A DNA stretch of 25,847 nt, taken from positions 1 through 25,847 of the IMG/VR virus record IMGVR_UViG_3300031787_000738; one strand, written 5' to 3'. Positions 14,009-21,801 of the stretch are shown piece after piece. Numbering within the stretch: the stretch's first letter is position 1; the number at the start of each line of letters is the position of its first letter. The position numbers and the translations under genes are program-made. The notes beneath the pieces are model-generated. The model did not search any database. It saw only the letters and a program-made list of their open reading frames with translations, and was not told where the DNA came from. Source of the stretch: a virus.

Positions 14009-15525
14009 TATCGACACCCATCAAAGAAACCAGCCTCAACCATTTTAATCTGGTCATCAGCATCAATACCCTTAGTGATAAAGTCTTCAAAAGACTTAGC
14101 CTTAAAGTTACGACCATTTAGGACCTTCATATCATCTAGATATCTACGGTATGCTGAGACATTGCGTGTAGCCTCTGGCATACTCTTGATGAATGTTGGG
14201 TCAGTTCTCTGCATAATTGAGACAGCTTCTTCAGCCTGTTTAGGTGATAGGACAGCATAGCCCTTTAGAGTTCTATAACCAGCCCCTAAATTATACACTC
14301 TTTTTGAGAAATCGTCAAGGTATTTATCAGGAGGGTTAACCAGGGTGTCTACAGCCTTGGAGAAGCTAAACTTAAAATTATCTACTTTACCTATACCAGA
14401 CAAGCCAGCCTCACCTTGGGCTAACTTTCCAGACTGTACAACCTCTAGCCTGACATCCCTAGCCAGCTTACCGATGGTAGCGTCATCTGTCTCCAGAGCC
14501 TGTCTTAGGAAGGCCATATAATCATCGTGCCTAGCTGACTTAGTTGTCTGGTTTCCTACGATATACAGAGCCTTATCTATGTCAGACTCAAAATCAATGG
14601 TAGACTTAGCAAACCTGGGCTTAGCCCCTGCCAGGAACTGAGGCAATACAGGCAGAGTTTCCTCTTCTACTGTCTTGGCGATAGTAACAGCAGGGTCTTC
14701 TACCTTGGGTTGTAGCCCGTCTATGGTAGAGGCCCTACGATCCTCTGCTAACTGTCGTGCCTTAAGTAATTCCTCTGTTACTTCGGCTTCTTCTTTGACC
14801 CAGTTCCCATTCTCATCCATCTTTAGCTTGAAATGGGGTGTGGTAATCTCCTTACCGTCTGGGGAGAGTGTCCCTGTATTTATGATGTCATCAGCTACTC
14901 TAGGCCCAAACTTCTCTATGAGTTTGCCAATAATGCCGCCAAGACCAGCACCAAGAACACCGCCAACTGCAGTGTTTAATAAGCGACTATCCTGAAACTC
15001 TTCATATACTGGATCTAATGCCCCACCTACAGCCCCCGCAATACCAAACTGTTTAGCTCCTTGAGCAGTAGTTTTAATCTGACCGCCAAAAGGAATAAGA
15101 TTAAGTGGAGATGCAAGTAAACCAGTTATAAGGGAGCCATAACCTGCTACAGGATTCTGATCAGCAGCTAATCGAAAAGCTAACTCACGCTGAAAGTCAG
15201 TTTCTTGTTTTACATCTGGAGTAACTAAAGATGCTCTTTGACTCTCTGGAGCCAAAGGAGTACCTAACATTGCTGTTAATGGATCAGTTGGCTCAAACCC
15301 TTCAGGACCAGCTCCTACATTAATACCTGCTTTTTGTAAAAGCTGAGCACCTCCTCTGATATCTGAAGTCACGCCACGCTCTAATCCACGAGCAATGGTT
15401 TCTCTGATACCTATCTGACGAGGAGGACCAAGACCCAAATTTACCTGAATAGCCTTCTCAATTTCTTCAGGAGTCATCGAGTCAGGAAACTCTATGTTTC
15501 CATATACAGGTACATTAATAATCAT
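14008..15525 (-). CDS. internal virion-like protein with glycine-rich membrane segments
   Basis: A 505-aa protein. The N-terminus IEFPDSMTPEEIEKAIQVNL matches a short motif (F/P-D-G/S-M-T-x-E-E-I-x-x-A-I) found at the start of many phage internal and tail proteins. Glycine/alanine-rich hydrophobic segments follow (PVAGYGSLITGLLASPLNLI, FGIAGAVGGALDP, NTAVGGVLGAGLGGIIGKLI). These could insert into membrane, as DNA-ejection proteins do. The C-terminal half is helical and charged. No protease or transglycosylase motif is visible. It is TAATG-coupled at both ends, upstream to the 293-aa protein and downstream to the 209-aa protein. Confidence 0.65.
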   Translation of the reverse strand: MIINVPVYGNIEFPDSMTPEEIEKAIQVNLGLGPPRQIGIRETIARGLERGVTSDIRGGAQLLQKAGINVGAGPEGFEPTDPLTAMLGTPLAPESQRASLVTPDVKQETDFQRELAFRLAADQNPVAGYGSLITGLLASPLNLIPFGGQIKTTAQGAKQFGIAGAVGGALDPVYEEFQDSRLLNTAVGGVLGAGLGGIIGKLIEKFGPRVADDIINTGTLSPDGKEITTPHFKLKMDENGNWVKEEAEVTEELLKARQLAEDRRASTIDGLQPKVEDPAVTIAKTVEEETLPVLPQFLAGAKPRFAKSTIDFESDIDKALYIVGNQTTKSARHDDYMAFLRQALETDDATIGKLARDVRLEVVQSGKLAQGEAGLSGIGKVDNFKFSFSKAVDTLVNPPDKYLDDFSKRVYNLGAGYRTLKGYAVLSPKQAEEAVSIMQRTDPTFIKSMPEATRNVSAYRRYLDDMKVLNGRNFKAKSFEDFITKGIDADDQIKMVEAGFFDGCR

Positions 15526-16406
15526 TATTGTTTATATTCAATCTTACCAGTTTGAGGATTGTAGATAGGAGTCCCTGTAGGTTTAGCAGGAGCTGTAGTC
15601 CCTGGAGGAGTAGCTAATAAATCAGCATACGGACTTGGTGCAGCTAACCGTTTAACCTTTCCTTCATAAACCCTACCATCCATCGTATAAAGTTTTTCCC
15701 CTCGCTTAGTAAGAGGTCTTCCATCTTCTGTAATAATTGTTTCGCTTATCTCGCCACGAGCAAGTTTTGCAGCCTGTGCTAAAGCCAGTTCACGCTGTGC
15801 ATTTGATTTTGCAAGTTCAGCTTCTTGAATAGCCCTATCGTAGTTTTGTTTTCCAACTGCAGCGGATGCCCCAGCCAGAAGTATTTGACGCTGTGGAGAA
15901 TCTTCAGGCATTTGTAAAGCTCTGGCAATAGAACCATATGGGTCTTTGTTAACTTCATCAAGCAACACCTGACGCTCACGAAGACCAAGTTCAGACCTAC
16001 GAATACCAAGTTCTTCAGCCTGCCTAGCTTCAGTACGCTCTTGCTGGCGATACTTAGCAGCTTCCTGAGCAGCCATCATAGCCTGCTGACCAAAACCTAA
16101 TCCAGAAAACTTACGAGCCATTTCTTCATAAGATGCAGCAGGATTAGCTGGATCAAAGCTACTCATAGCTTCATTAAACACTCGCTGAGTTTCTGCTACT
16201 CTACGCAGTGCTGGATCAGATACTTCAAAGAATCCACGACCACCAAACAAGTTAGCAAGACCACGGCCTAGCACTGCTCCTGATGTAGCAGCCAATCCTA
16301 GTTGAGGATTCTGAAAGTTTTGATAACGCTGAATCTCTTGCTGTGCTAACTGACGAGCAAGGTACTCAGGGTCATTCTGTAACATCTGTTGTGCTGACAT
16401 TCCCAT
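15525..16406 (-). CDS. internal virion protein (gp15-position)
   Basis: A 293-aa, Gln/Ala-rich, largely helical protein starting at ATG 16406 with AGGA about 8 nt upstream; a second ATG two codons in is an alternative. It shows an N-terminal helix (NDPEYLARQLAQQEIQRYQN), a small hydrophobic patch (GAVLGRGLANLFGG) and a long helix (RQAEELGIRRSELGLRERQV). The C-terminus is Pro/Thr-rich and flexible (TPPGTTAPAKPTGTP). No enzyme motif. The position just after the gp14-like gene and the composition fit an inner-core or ejection protein. The stop shares TAATG with the 505-aa gene. Confidence 0.6.
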   Translation of the reverse strand: MGMSAQQMLQNDPEYLARQLAQQEIQRYQNFQNPQLGLAATSGAVLGRGLANLFGGRGFFEVSDPALRRVAETQRVFNEAMSSFDPANPAASYEEMARKFSGLGFGQQAMMAAQEAAKYRQQERTEARQAEELGIRRSELGLRERQVLLDEVNKDPYGSIARALQMPEDSPQRQILLAGASAAVGKQNYDRAIQEAELAKSNAQRELALAQAAKLARGEISETIITEDGRPLTKRGEKLYTMDGRVYEGKVKRLAAPSPYADLLATPPGTTAPAKPTGTPIYNPQTGKIEYKQ

Positions 16407-16417
16407 ATTATCTATCC

Positions 16418-17425
16418 TCAGAAGAACTGACCAAAGTCTTGATTACCATAGAATCTACCTGTACCAAAGCCACCACCTCCTCCAGGAGTTCCAAATGTCA
16501 ACGGAGAAGGACCACCCATACCACCAGAGGCAGCACCAATCAGGGTCTGTAGGAAAGCAGCATTAGCAGCGTTAGCTTGTTGTACGCCTTGGTAGCGAGT
16601 CTGAGCAGCTTGTGACAGACCAGCGCCTAAGAGACCAGCACCTGCCTGTGCTCCAGGTTGAGCAGCACCGCCGACAGCCATGCCAAGTTGGAACGGTTGT
16701 TGACCAAGTTGTTCTATTGTACCGACAGTACCAAGCAGCGAAGACAACGGAGCCAGTGCCTGAGTAGGAATAGCATACTGCTGACCTAACAGACTAGCAC
16801 CAGTACCGAATAGACTAGAGCCAAAACCTAGTTGCTGTTGAGCACCTTGTTCAGCCTGAGCAGCCAATGCTAAGTCTTGTTGTCTACGAGCGCCTGCTAA
16901 AGCAGCTAACTCAGGCTGTCCTGTGGTTCCAATATTTAATCCAGCACGACCACGACCAAAGACACCAGAAGCTAGTCTTGCTTCTTCAGCAGCACGAGGC
17001 TGGGCAAGGAGTGCCTGTTGCTGATTAAAGTAGCGTTGACGAAGTTCTTCAGGAGACTGTGCTAAGTATCGTTGACCAAGACCAAAAAGACCCATAGCAG
17101 CTTGACCTAATGGCTGTGCTGCTGCTTGAGCTTCTTCTGCAGTGGTAAGAGCACCACCAGTCAAACCCATCAGCCTGTCTTGGATAGCTCGTAACTCTGG
17201 AGCTACTTCATACTCTGCAGATGTAACACGAGGAACCCCGCCTACATCTGTAATACCAAAGCGTGAAGTGCCAAAGCGACTAGTCATCCCGACTGGTCTA
17301 AAGGCAGCTATATTAGCGGCTTGTCTGCCTGCCTCTGCCTGTTGAGCAGCAGCTTGTTCAGCGGCGCTCCTGGTAGAACTAGCACCAGTAAACGGATCTA
17401 ATATACTACTAACTATGCTGCCCAT
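16418..17425 (-). CDS. internal virion protein, gp14-like
   Basis: A 335-aa protein very rich in Ala, Gln and Gly. The N-terminus (GSIVSSILDPFTGASST, then a helix RSAAEQAAAQQAEAGRQAAN) resembles the start of T7 gp14-like ejection proteins. A short tandem repeat SRFGT-SRFGI appears near residue 50. The middle is helical (QPLGQAAMGLFGLGQRYLAQ) and the C-terminus is a glycine-rich, probably disordered tail (GTPGGGGGFGTGRF). In T7, gp14 forms part of the trans-envelope channel. The assignment rests on order (after gp11-, gp12-, gp13-like genes) and composition, not on a strong motif. It is TAATG-coupled to the gp13-like gene. Confidence 0.6.
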   Translation of the reverse strand: MGSIVSSILDPFTGASSTRSAAEQAAAQQAEAGRQAANIAAFRPVGMTSRFGTSRFGITDVGGVPRVTSAEYEVAPELRAIQDRLMGLTGGALTTAEEAQAAAQPLGQAAMGLFGLGQRYLAQSPEELRQRYFNQQQALLAQPRAAEEARLASGVFGRGRAGLNIGTTGQPELAALAGARRQQDLALAAQAEQGAQQQLGFGSSLFGTGASLLGQQYAIPTQALAPLSSLLGTVGTIEQLGQQPFQLGMAVGGAAQPGAQAGAGLLGAGLSQAAQTRYQGVQQANAANAAFLQTLIGAASGGMGGPSPLTFGTPGGGGGFGTGRFYGNQDFGQFF

Positions 17426-17706
17426 TATAAACTCCTGTAATAAATCTTATAAGTGTTACCATCATTACCTACGGTGTAGTCTCCAAATTTAAAACCTATT
17501 GATTCTCCAAACTTACCTAACTTATCATTATCTACTAGTCCATACAGCGGTAGGTTTAGTAGTGACTGCAGTAAATTCAAATCTCTAATGTAATTCTTCT
17601 TTACTTCTGCTGTCCACTTAAATACATCTGTGTGGATAAATACTAAGTTATTAAACCATTCGATGTATATTATGTAGTGTTCTCGTAAGACTATCGGTAT
17701 TTTCAT
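17425..17706 (-). CDS. T7 gp13-like protein (GNAT-related shape)
   Basis: I take ATG 17706 (93 aa), formed in a TGATG overlap with the tail-collar stop; an upstream ATG at 17727 lies inside that gene. The pattern NLVFIHTDVFKWTAEVKKNY, a middle YGLVDNDKLGKFGESIGF and a final YKIYYR line up with my memory of T7 gp13 (...KRKFRKLIMEY..., VGNTSHIRFLKTIGA, FQLFTI). T7 gp13 itself resembles a degenerate acetyltransferase. The gene lies exactly where gp13 lies in T7, between gp12- and gp14-like genes (with a collar fibre added). gp13 is needed for correct assembly of internal proteins in T7. Assignment is moderate. Confidence 0.5.
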   Translation of the reverse strand: MKIPIVLREHYIIYIEWFNNLVFIHTDVFKWTAEVKKNYIRDLNLLQSLLNLPLYGLVDNDKLGKFGESIGFKFGDYTVGNDGNTYKIYYRSL

Positions 17707-18386
17707 CAAGTCTTCATGATGTAGCACAACGCATAGTACGGAGGCAGGTTAGCGTTAGTGCCTGATGAACCAGTTGATGAGTTTTCTACTGTGATTCCTG
17801 TGGTTGCAGAACTCATGGTTAATTGTGTAAATGTTTCGCCGCCATTAGTTAATCCAGCAGTACCACTTGCGCCAGAGTTATAAACCTGTCGATTTGACGG
17901 TGATAGCGTGTGAGTATGGCCTGGGTCAGTAACAGTTGCTGTGTGTGTATGACTCACAACAATTGAATCAGCCGAGCCACCAGTATCGCCAACAGCATAA
18001 GTAGAACCAGCGCCTACAACAAAACGATTACGCAGATCTGGAGTGCTGTTAGAACCATTACACAAAACCCATCCAGTTGGGATACTAGCGACAGAGCCTG
18101 ACCATAGAACAATTGTACCAGAAGGAACAATGTTAGCAGCAGCAATAGCAGCTTGTACAAACGCTGTGGTAGCAATCTGTGTATTATTAGTAGTAGCAGT
18201 AGCCTGAGTAGGGGCTAGCGGTGTTCCAGTAAAGGTAGGACTATTTGTGTCAGCCTTAGAAGAGATAGCCGAAGCAATAGCATTATACTCGGTATCAATC
18301 TCTGTGCCTTTAATAATCTTACCTGCGTTACCGCTAGGCAGTGAATCCTTAGCAGCGAAGTTAGTAGCCTTGGTATAATTACTCAT
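17706..18386 (-). CDS. tail fibre with phage tail-collar domain
   Basis: A 226-aa protein. The N-terminal part (ATNFAAKDSLPSGNAGKIIK) is a virion-attachment region common in environmental phages. Next is a tail-fibre repeat (SPTFTGTPLAPTQAT...NNTQIATTAFVQAAI). A phage tail-collar domain follows: VPSGTIVLWSGSVASIPTGW, VLCNGSNSTPDLRNRFVVGA. HTHT-type histidine pairs (SHTHTATVTDPGHTHT) match metal-binding collar fibres such as T4 gp12. The end NLPPYYALCYIMK is the family terminus. It would be a trimeric tail fibre contacting the host surface. Its ATG shares 4 nt (ATGA) with the nozzle gene stop. Confidence 0.9.
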   Translation of the reverse strand: MSNYTKATNFAAKDSLPSGNAGKIIKGTEIDTEYNAIASAISSKADTNSPTFTGTPLAPTQATATTNNTQIATTAFVQAAIAAANIVPSGTIVLWSGSVASIPTGWVLCNGSNSTPDLRNRFVVGAGSTYAVGDTGGSADSIVVSHTHTATVTDPGHTHTLSPSNRQVYNSGASGTAGLTNGGETFTQLTMSSATTGITVENSSTGSSGTNANLPPYYALCYIMKT

Positions 18387-20236
18387 ACTATTTTTCCTTG
18401 TTTAATATATACATCAATCCGCTGGATAGAAATTGGATTACCATTAATCTCTGCCTCTAAACCTACCTGCATTACAGCGCCTGTACCGCCAGCCTGTATC
18501 TTGAACTTATCTAAGACGATACCATCTGAGAACTCAGCAATATTGTACTCACCTATATTATACTCGTAAATTACGGCTGTGTCAAGTTTTTTCGTAAATG
18601 CAAAGAAGTTTTCGTTATAGTCAAAGCCCCACTTTACAGCTACATCCTGGTTAGAACCACCAATTACCACAAACCCAACCTGCTTCATAATCTTCTCCCT
18701 GGTAGGAGCATCGAAGTCAAAGTAGTTTGTGTAGTAACTAAACCGATAGTTAACAGCATTGTCGGTATGACCAAAGTATTTACCAATATACCCAGGTTTG
18801 CCAATGTATAGGTCTTTGGTATTAGTAACCAAGAATGACCTTGGCTCTATGTTAGTCCATGTGGTAACCCTGGCTGATCCATCCTGCAGCGGTGCTCTCA
18901 TGTCAAAGCAGTATACAAACTTGGTGGTAGGCAGAGCCAATAGATAGAAAGCATCTCGCTCGTAGTAGACAGATTTGATATTAGTTGCTGTCTCAGAAGC
19001 CACATTACCCATCAGGTCATCACGAACATTCTTAGAGATATCCCTCATAGGCAGAGACTTCTCTTGGATGACTCGCTGCAGACTACGCACACCAGCATCA
19101 GACAAGAAGATGATATCCGTACCAGTGCTCTGCACCGAATCCCTAGCAACACAACCAACATTAGGAATGTAGTCTGCTAGTGTCAGTGTAGTAACATCAA
19201 TTGGGTTTGCATAGACAGCAATGTTGTTACGACCAAAGATAATAAGGAATCCGTTGTGCGCCGCCATAGCAACTATCTTGTCTGTATTAGGAAATATAGC
19301 ATTAAGAGACAGAGAGCCTGAGTCACCGCCTTGGAAGTCAGAGCCATCCAATAAGCGACTAAAGTAGACTGTCTGTGGGTCTCCTACGATATCTGCTAGC
19401 CATATACGACCATAAGCAGCGAGAGCACAGTTAGGGCTAAAATCGGCTGTTGTGTAGCCAAGAGGTATAGTACCAACATCTCCAAGCCTTTGAAATCCGT
19501 AGGAACCTGCGTGACTGTGTGGATTAGCAATCGTTGTCACAGTGCTGGTAAGTGCGTTACCATTGCTATAACCTGCTCCACCAGTAGTAATTGTTACTGT
19601 AGCCACACCAGTACCAGACAAAGTAGCAACAGTTACTGTGGCAGCGGTAGTGCCACCAGATAGTGTAAGGATATCTCCAACATTGTAGCCGCTACCAGCC
19701 GCTGTAACTGACAAGGCAGTGATAACACCACTAGAGACAGTAGTAACTGAGAAGGTAGCACCAGTGCCTGGAGTAGGCATACGATGGTATACCAGTGTAG
19801 GATGACCAGTCTGTGCTATGTAGGCATGAGGCTCTGCTTCTGCAGCGTCACCATAAGGCAGAGCAGCAGCTTGCCAGTTGTTACCAGTAATCGTATAGGT
19901 AAGATTAGCACTATTAGCCTGATTACGCACAGAAGCAGTAGTCATCGTGGTAGTGCCAGTAAACAAATGATTATTACCGCCACTAATGAACTGACTAGAA
20001 CCATTGTCTGTCAACTCAAACATGAACTGCACTGGGTTAGCAGAGCCTAAGTCAGTGTTGACTGCACTGTTAACTGTTGTCCAGCCTCTACGAGCACCAA
20101 TACGACCATAGCGGTCAACGACACAGTTGTTAGCCTCTAGCGCAAATCCTGAAGACAGCGATACCGCAGACTCTTGGATGTTTAATCCAAAGAATCCTGG
20201 TGCAGCAATAGAAGCGGTTTGGGTCTCTTGTGCCAT
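18383..20236 (-). CDS. tail nozzle (tubular protein B, gp12-like)
   Basis: Start ATG 20236 in TAATG with the adaptor stop (617 aa). The N-terminus PGFFGLNIQESAVSLSSGFA, then NNCVVDRYGRIGARRGW, is the hallmark of podovirus nozzle proteins. The rest is beta-propeller-like (YGRIWLADIVGDPQTVYFSR, AMAAHNGFLIIFGRNNIAVY, GTDIIFLSDAGVRSLQ). Residues ~160-245 hold an extra Gly/Thr/Val-rich insertion with two related halves (AGSGYNVGDILTLSGG and GGAGYSNGNALTSTV), likely a surface decoration domain. Near the C-terminus is a short repeat, YNIGEYNIAEF. The codons of KLDTAVIYEYN also form a consensus promoter on this strand. The protein closes the tail tip and carries fibres in T7. Confidence 0.88.
   Translation of the reverse strand: MAQETQTASIAAPGFFGLNIQESAVSLSSGFALEANNCVVDRYGRIGARRGWTTVNSAVNTDLGSANPVQFMFELTDNGSSQFISGGNNHLFTGTTTMTTASVRNQANSANLTYTITGNNWQAAALPYGDAAEAEPHAYIAQTGHPTLVYHRMPTPGTGATFSVTTVSSGVITALSVTAAGSGYNVGDILTLSGGTTAATVTVATLSGTGVATVTITTGGAGYSNGNALTSTVTTIANPHSHAGSYGFQRLGDVGTIPLGYTTADFSPNCALAAYGRIWLADIVGDPQTVYFSRLLDGSDFQGGDSGSLSLNAIFPNTDKIVAMAAHNGFLIIFGRNNIAVYANPIDVTTLTLADYIPNVGCVARDSVQSTGTDIIFLSDAGVRSLQRVIQEKSLPMRDISKNVRDDLMGNVASETATNIKSVYYERDAFYLLALPTTKFVYCFDMRAPLQDGSARVTTWTNIEPRSFLVTNTKDLYIGKPGYIGKYFGHTDNAVNYRFSYYTNYFDFDAPTREKIMKQVGFVVIGGSNQDVAVKWGFDYNENFFAFTKKLDTAVIYEYNIGEYNIAEFSDGIVLDKFKIQAGGTGAVMQVGLEAEINGNPISIQRIDVYIKQGKIV
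18557..18585 (-). promoter_or_regulatory. consensus sigma70-type promoter inside the nozzle gene
   Basis: On the minus strand TTGACA (18585-18580), a 17-nt spacer and TATAAT (18562-18557) form an exact consensus promoter with ideal spacing. It lies inside coding sequence for the C-terminus of the nozzle protein and points toward the tail-collar, gp13-like, internal virion and lysis genes. Predicted start is about 18550, roughly 165 nt before the tail-collar ATG. No extended -10 TG is present. It would give these genes host-polymerase transcripts separate from the upstream tail genes. Confidence 0.7.
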
Positions 20237-20892
20237 TAAACTGGGTCCCAAAGGAATTCGTCAGGATACTTATTACCTTCGATAGAGATATGGTCTGCTA
20301 ATGAAGTCTGATATAATCCATAGGCTTCTGAGCTACGCAGTCCACCATCTTCACCACGCTCTGCCAAAGCCTTTGCATAGGCCAGGAAGATGACAGGTTC
20401 TGCAGGAACTTTGAGTTGGTCAGCATTAGCAGATAACTCAGCCTGTGGTTTAATCAAGTTAAAGTTAATTGTGTATGCACCATTAGGGATAGGATAAAGG
20501 TCTACCTGTGTATCGCCATTAGAGTCTACACCGTTAAAGTTAAAGTAGCGTGGAGCAGACTTCTCAGGAGTATCAACTAGGAACCACTCGTCCATCTCCA
20601 TAGTAGAGGCGTTATTCAGGAACCAGTTGCTTGTGTCATTAATCACATCGAAGACACGGAAACGAATACCAGAGCCAGTTAACACATAGTTAAACAGATC
20701 TGTAGAGGTAGCAACTGTGATAGTCTCTGACAGAGCATTCCAATTATAGGCATCTTCCACCTGTCTCTTAGCATCATTAACAAACTTACCAATGAGCTTG
20801 GAGTATGCAGTATCCGTAACAGATGTAACTTCATTCTCACGCAGACGAATGAGCACATCGTTAACAAGTTGTAGATAAGTCTTGTTAGCCAT
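20236..20892 (-). CDS. head-tail adaptor (tubular protein A, gp11-like)
   Basis: A 218-aa protein. TYLQLVNDVLIRLRENEVTS, then LIGKFVNDAKRQVEDAYNWN, is the typical N-terminal helical pattern of podovirus adaptor/gatekeeper proteins. Beta strands (TQVDLYPIPNGAYTINFNLI) and a helix (EPVIFLAYAKALAERGEDGG) follow, ending KYPDEFLWDPV. In T7 the gp11 ring joins the portal to the gp12 nozzle. The gene directly precedes the nozzle gene and is coupled to it by TAATG, the same order as gp11-gp12. It starts immediately after the stop of the DUF6321-like gene (TAAATG). Confidence 0.85.
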   Translation of the reverse strand: MANKTYLQLVNDVLIRLRENEVTSVTDTAYSKLIGKFVNDAKRQVEDAYNWNALSETITVATSTDLFNYVLTGSGIRFRVFDVINDTSNWFLNNASTMEMDEWFLVDTPEKSAPRYFNFNGVDSNGDTQVDLYPIPNGAYTINFNLIKPQAELSANADQLKVPAEPVIFLAYAKALAERGEDGGLRSSEAYGLYQTSLADHISIEGNKYPDEFLWDPV

Positions 20893-21138
20893 TTAGCAAT
20901 CCCATTTCCTTAGTGCCAACGCCTTCCTTGTTGGTCTACCTTTTTCATCCTTCATAGGTCCTGGCATACCGCCCATACGAGCACAGAATGACTTCCTACG
21001 AGCAGCAGCCTTGGGAGACTTCTTAGCCTCTTTAGAAGACACTGGAGGCTTTAGGTTAGCGCCTTCCTTAGCCTTGAAGTATGCCCTGCCTTTAGCGTTT
21101 AAACCGCCTTCAGGATTCTGATAGACTTTCTTGACCAT
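20893..21138 (-). CDS. small basic DUF6321-like protein
   Basis: An 81-aa lysine/arginine-rich protein. GGLNAKGRAYFKAKEGANLK, then ARRKSFCARMGGMPGPMKDE and KGRPTRKALALRKWDC, match a short conserved protein (named DUF6321 in my recollection) seen in many marine and large phages. No characterised function is known to me. The conserved Cys residues (SFCARM and the terminal WDC) may bind metal or form a disulphide. It sits in the virion operon between small basic proteins and the adaptor, with ATG 21138 in a TAATG overlap. It might be a packaged or assembly-related DNA- or RNA-binding protein; this is a guess. Confidence 0.8.
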   Translation of the reverse strand: MVKKVYQNPEGGLNAKGRAYFKAKEGANLKPPVSSKEAKKSPKAAARRKSFCARMGGMPGPMKDEKGRPTRKALALRKWDC

Positions 21139-21281
21139 TATTTCTTCGCAGTCTTTTTAGCTTCTTTAAATGCCTTAGCAGTAGGAGCGCCTTTGGTTCC
21201 AGGCTTACGCATCTTCTCTCCAGAACCTTCTTTGATACGCTTACGCTTGGCCCAGATGTTAGAGTAGAGTCCTTGTTTCAT
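21138..21281 (-). CDS. small basic protein, 47 aa
   Basis: The frame runs from ATG 21281-21279 to TAA 21140-21138. It encodes MKQGLYSNIWAKRKRIKEG, then SGEKMRKPGTKGAPTAKAF and a KEAKKTAKK end: about one third Lys/Arg with no hydrophobic core beyond the N-terminus. I remember the block SGEKMRKPG-KGAPT recurring in environmental phage contigs, always uncharacterised. The start overlaps the previous stop (ATGA) and the stop overlaps the next start (TAATG), so the three tiny genes form one coupled unit. Likely nucleic-acid binding by charge alone. Confidence 0.75.
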   Translation of the reverse strand: MKQGLYSNIWAKRKRIKEGSGEKMRKPGTKGAPTAKAFKEAKKTAKK

Positions 21282-21442
21282 TTCTTTTTCTTCTTCTTTG
21301 ACATACCAGCCATTGATAGGCCGATAGCTACTGCTTGTTTCTGCGGATAACCTTCTTTACGCAGTTTACTAATCTTAGCAGATGCTGCTGCTTGCTTGCC
21401 CTTCTTAGTGTAGGGATACTTCTTTCCGTCAACCATTGGCAT
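21278..21442 (-). CDS. small basic protein with poly-lysine tail, 54 aa
   Basis: AAGGAG (about 21453-21448) gives a good ribosome site for ATG 21442. The peptide MPMVDGKKYPYTKKGKQAAA, SAKISKLRKEGYPQKQAVAI, GLSMAGMSKKKKKK ends in six lysines. The GKKYPYT-KGK and KEGYPQKQAVAIGLSMAG blocks are, from memory, a conserved small phage protein of unknown role. It is the first of three coupled basic genes, and its ATG lies just after the 115-aa virion protein stop. The Lys run is encoded by an A-rich tract that also holds the next gene's weak ribosome site. Confidence 0.75.
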   Translation of the reverse strand: MPMVDGKKYPYTKKGKQAAASAKISKLRKEGYPQKQAVAIGLSMAGMSKKKKKK

Positions 21443-21452
21443 ACTATTCTCC

Positions 21453-21800
21453 TTAGAATTGGAATTGGACTGCGGTTTCAGGGATAAACTCTACTGTTGC
21501 TATATAGGTTACGGTATTGGTGCTAGAGTTTTGTACACGAATCTGATCCCCAGCTTGTAAAACTACCTCTGCCTCTCCATCTAATCTAATAAACTCACCA
21601 GCACCTAAGTTCTTACCACCAACAATGAAGTATTCAGTGTTAGTAGAGACATCATACCAATAGACCTTTGGAGTGTCATTGCCGGTAAGACTAATGATAT
21701 ACATTAACTGCCAAAGACCAGTATTCTTGGTAGGAACCGTAAGAATAGTATCCTTGGTGGTGGTGGTCTTAGTTGTAACAGCGGAGACTTTTCTGCTCAT
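21453..21800 (-). CDS. beta-rich probable virion protein, 115 aa
   Basis: A Thr/Val-rich protein with alternating beta-strand pattern and no cysteine or charged clusters: VTTKTTTTKDTILTVPTKNT, WQLMYIISLTGNDTPKVYWY, EFIRLDGEAEVVLQAGDQIR, TVTYIATVEFIPE. This looks like a jelly-roll or Ig-like head/tail decoration or fibre-base protein. The GAGEFIRLDGEAEVVLQAGD-type segment recurs in small structural proteins of environmental phages, from memory. It begins two bases before the stop of the 55-aa gene's end (no overlap) and precedes the tiny basic genes. Role inferred from position and composition. Confidence 0.7.
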   Translation of the reverse strand: MSRKVSAVTTKTTTTKDTILTVPTKNTGLWQLMYIISLTGNDTPKVYWYDVSTNTEYFIVGGKNLGAGEFIRLDGEAEVVLQAGDQIRVQNSSTNTVTYIATVEFIPETAVQFQF

Positions 21801-21801
21801 A

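Noticed and set aside
18371-18379. Plus-strand TGGTATAAT near the tail-collar start
   Set aside because: There is no -35 at a suitable distance and it points antisense to the operon; it is coding sequence for the collar N-terminus.
21278-21300. A-rich lysine tract as a programmed -1 frameshift joining two tiny proteins
   Set aside because: The frame relation fits, but the heptamer is G-AAA-AAG, not a canonical slippery site, and an ATGA start explains the downstream gene.
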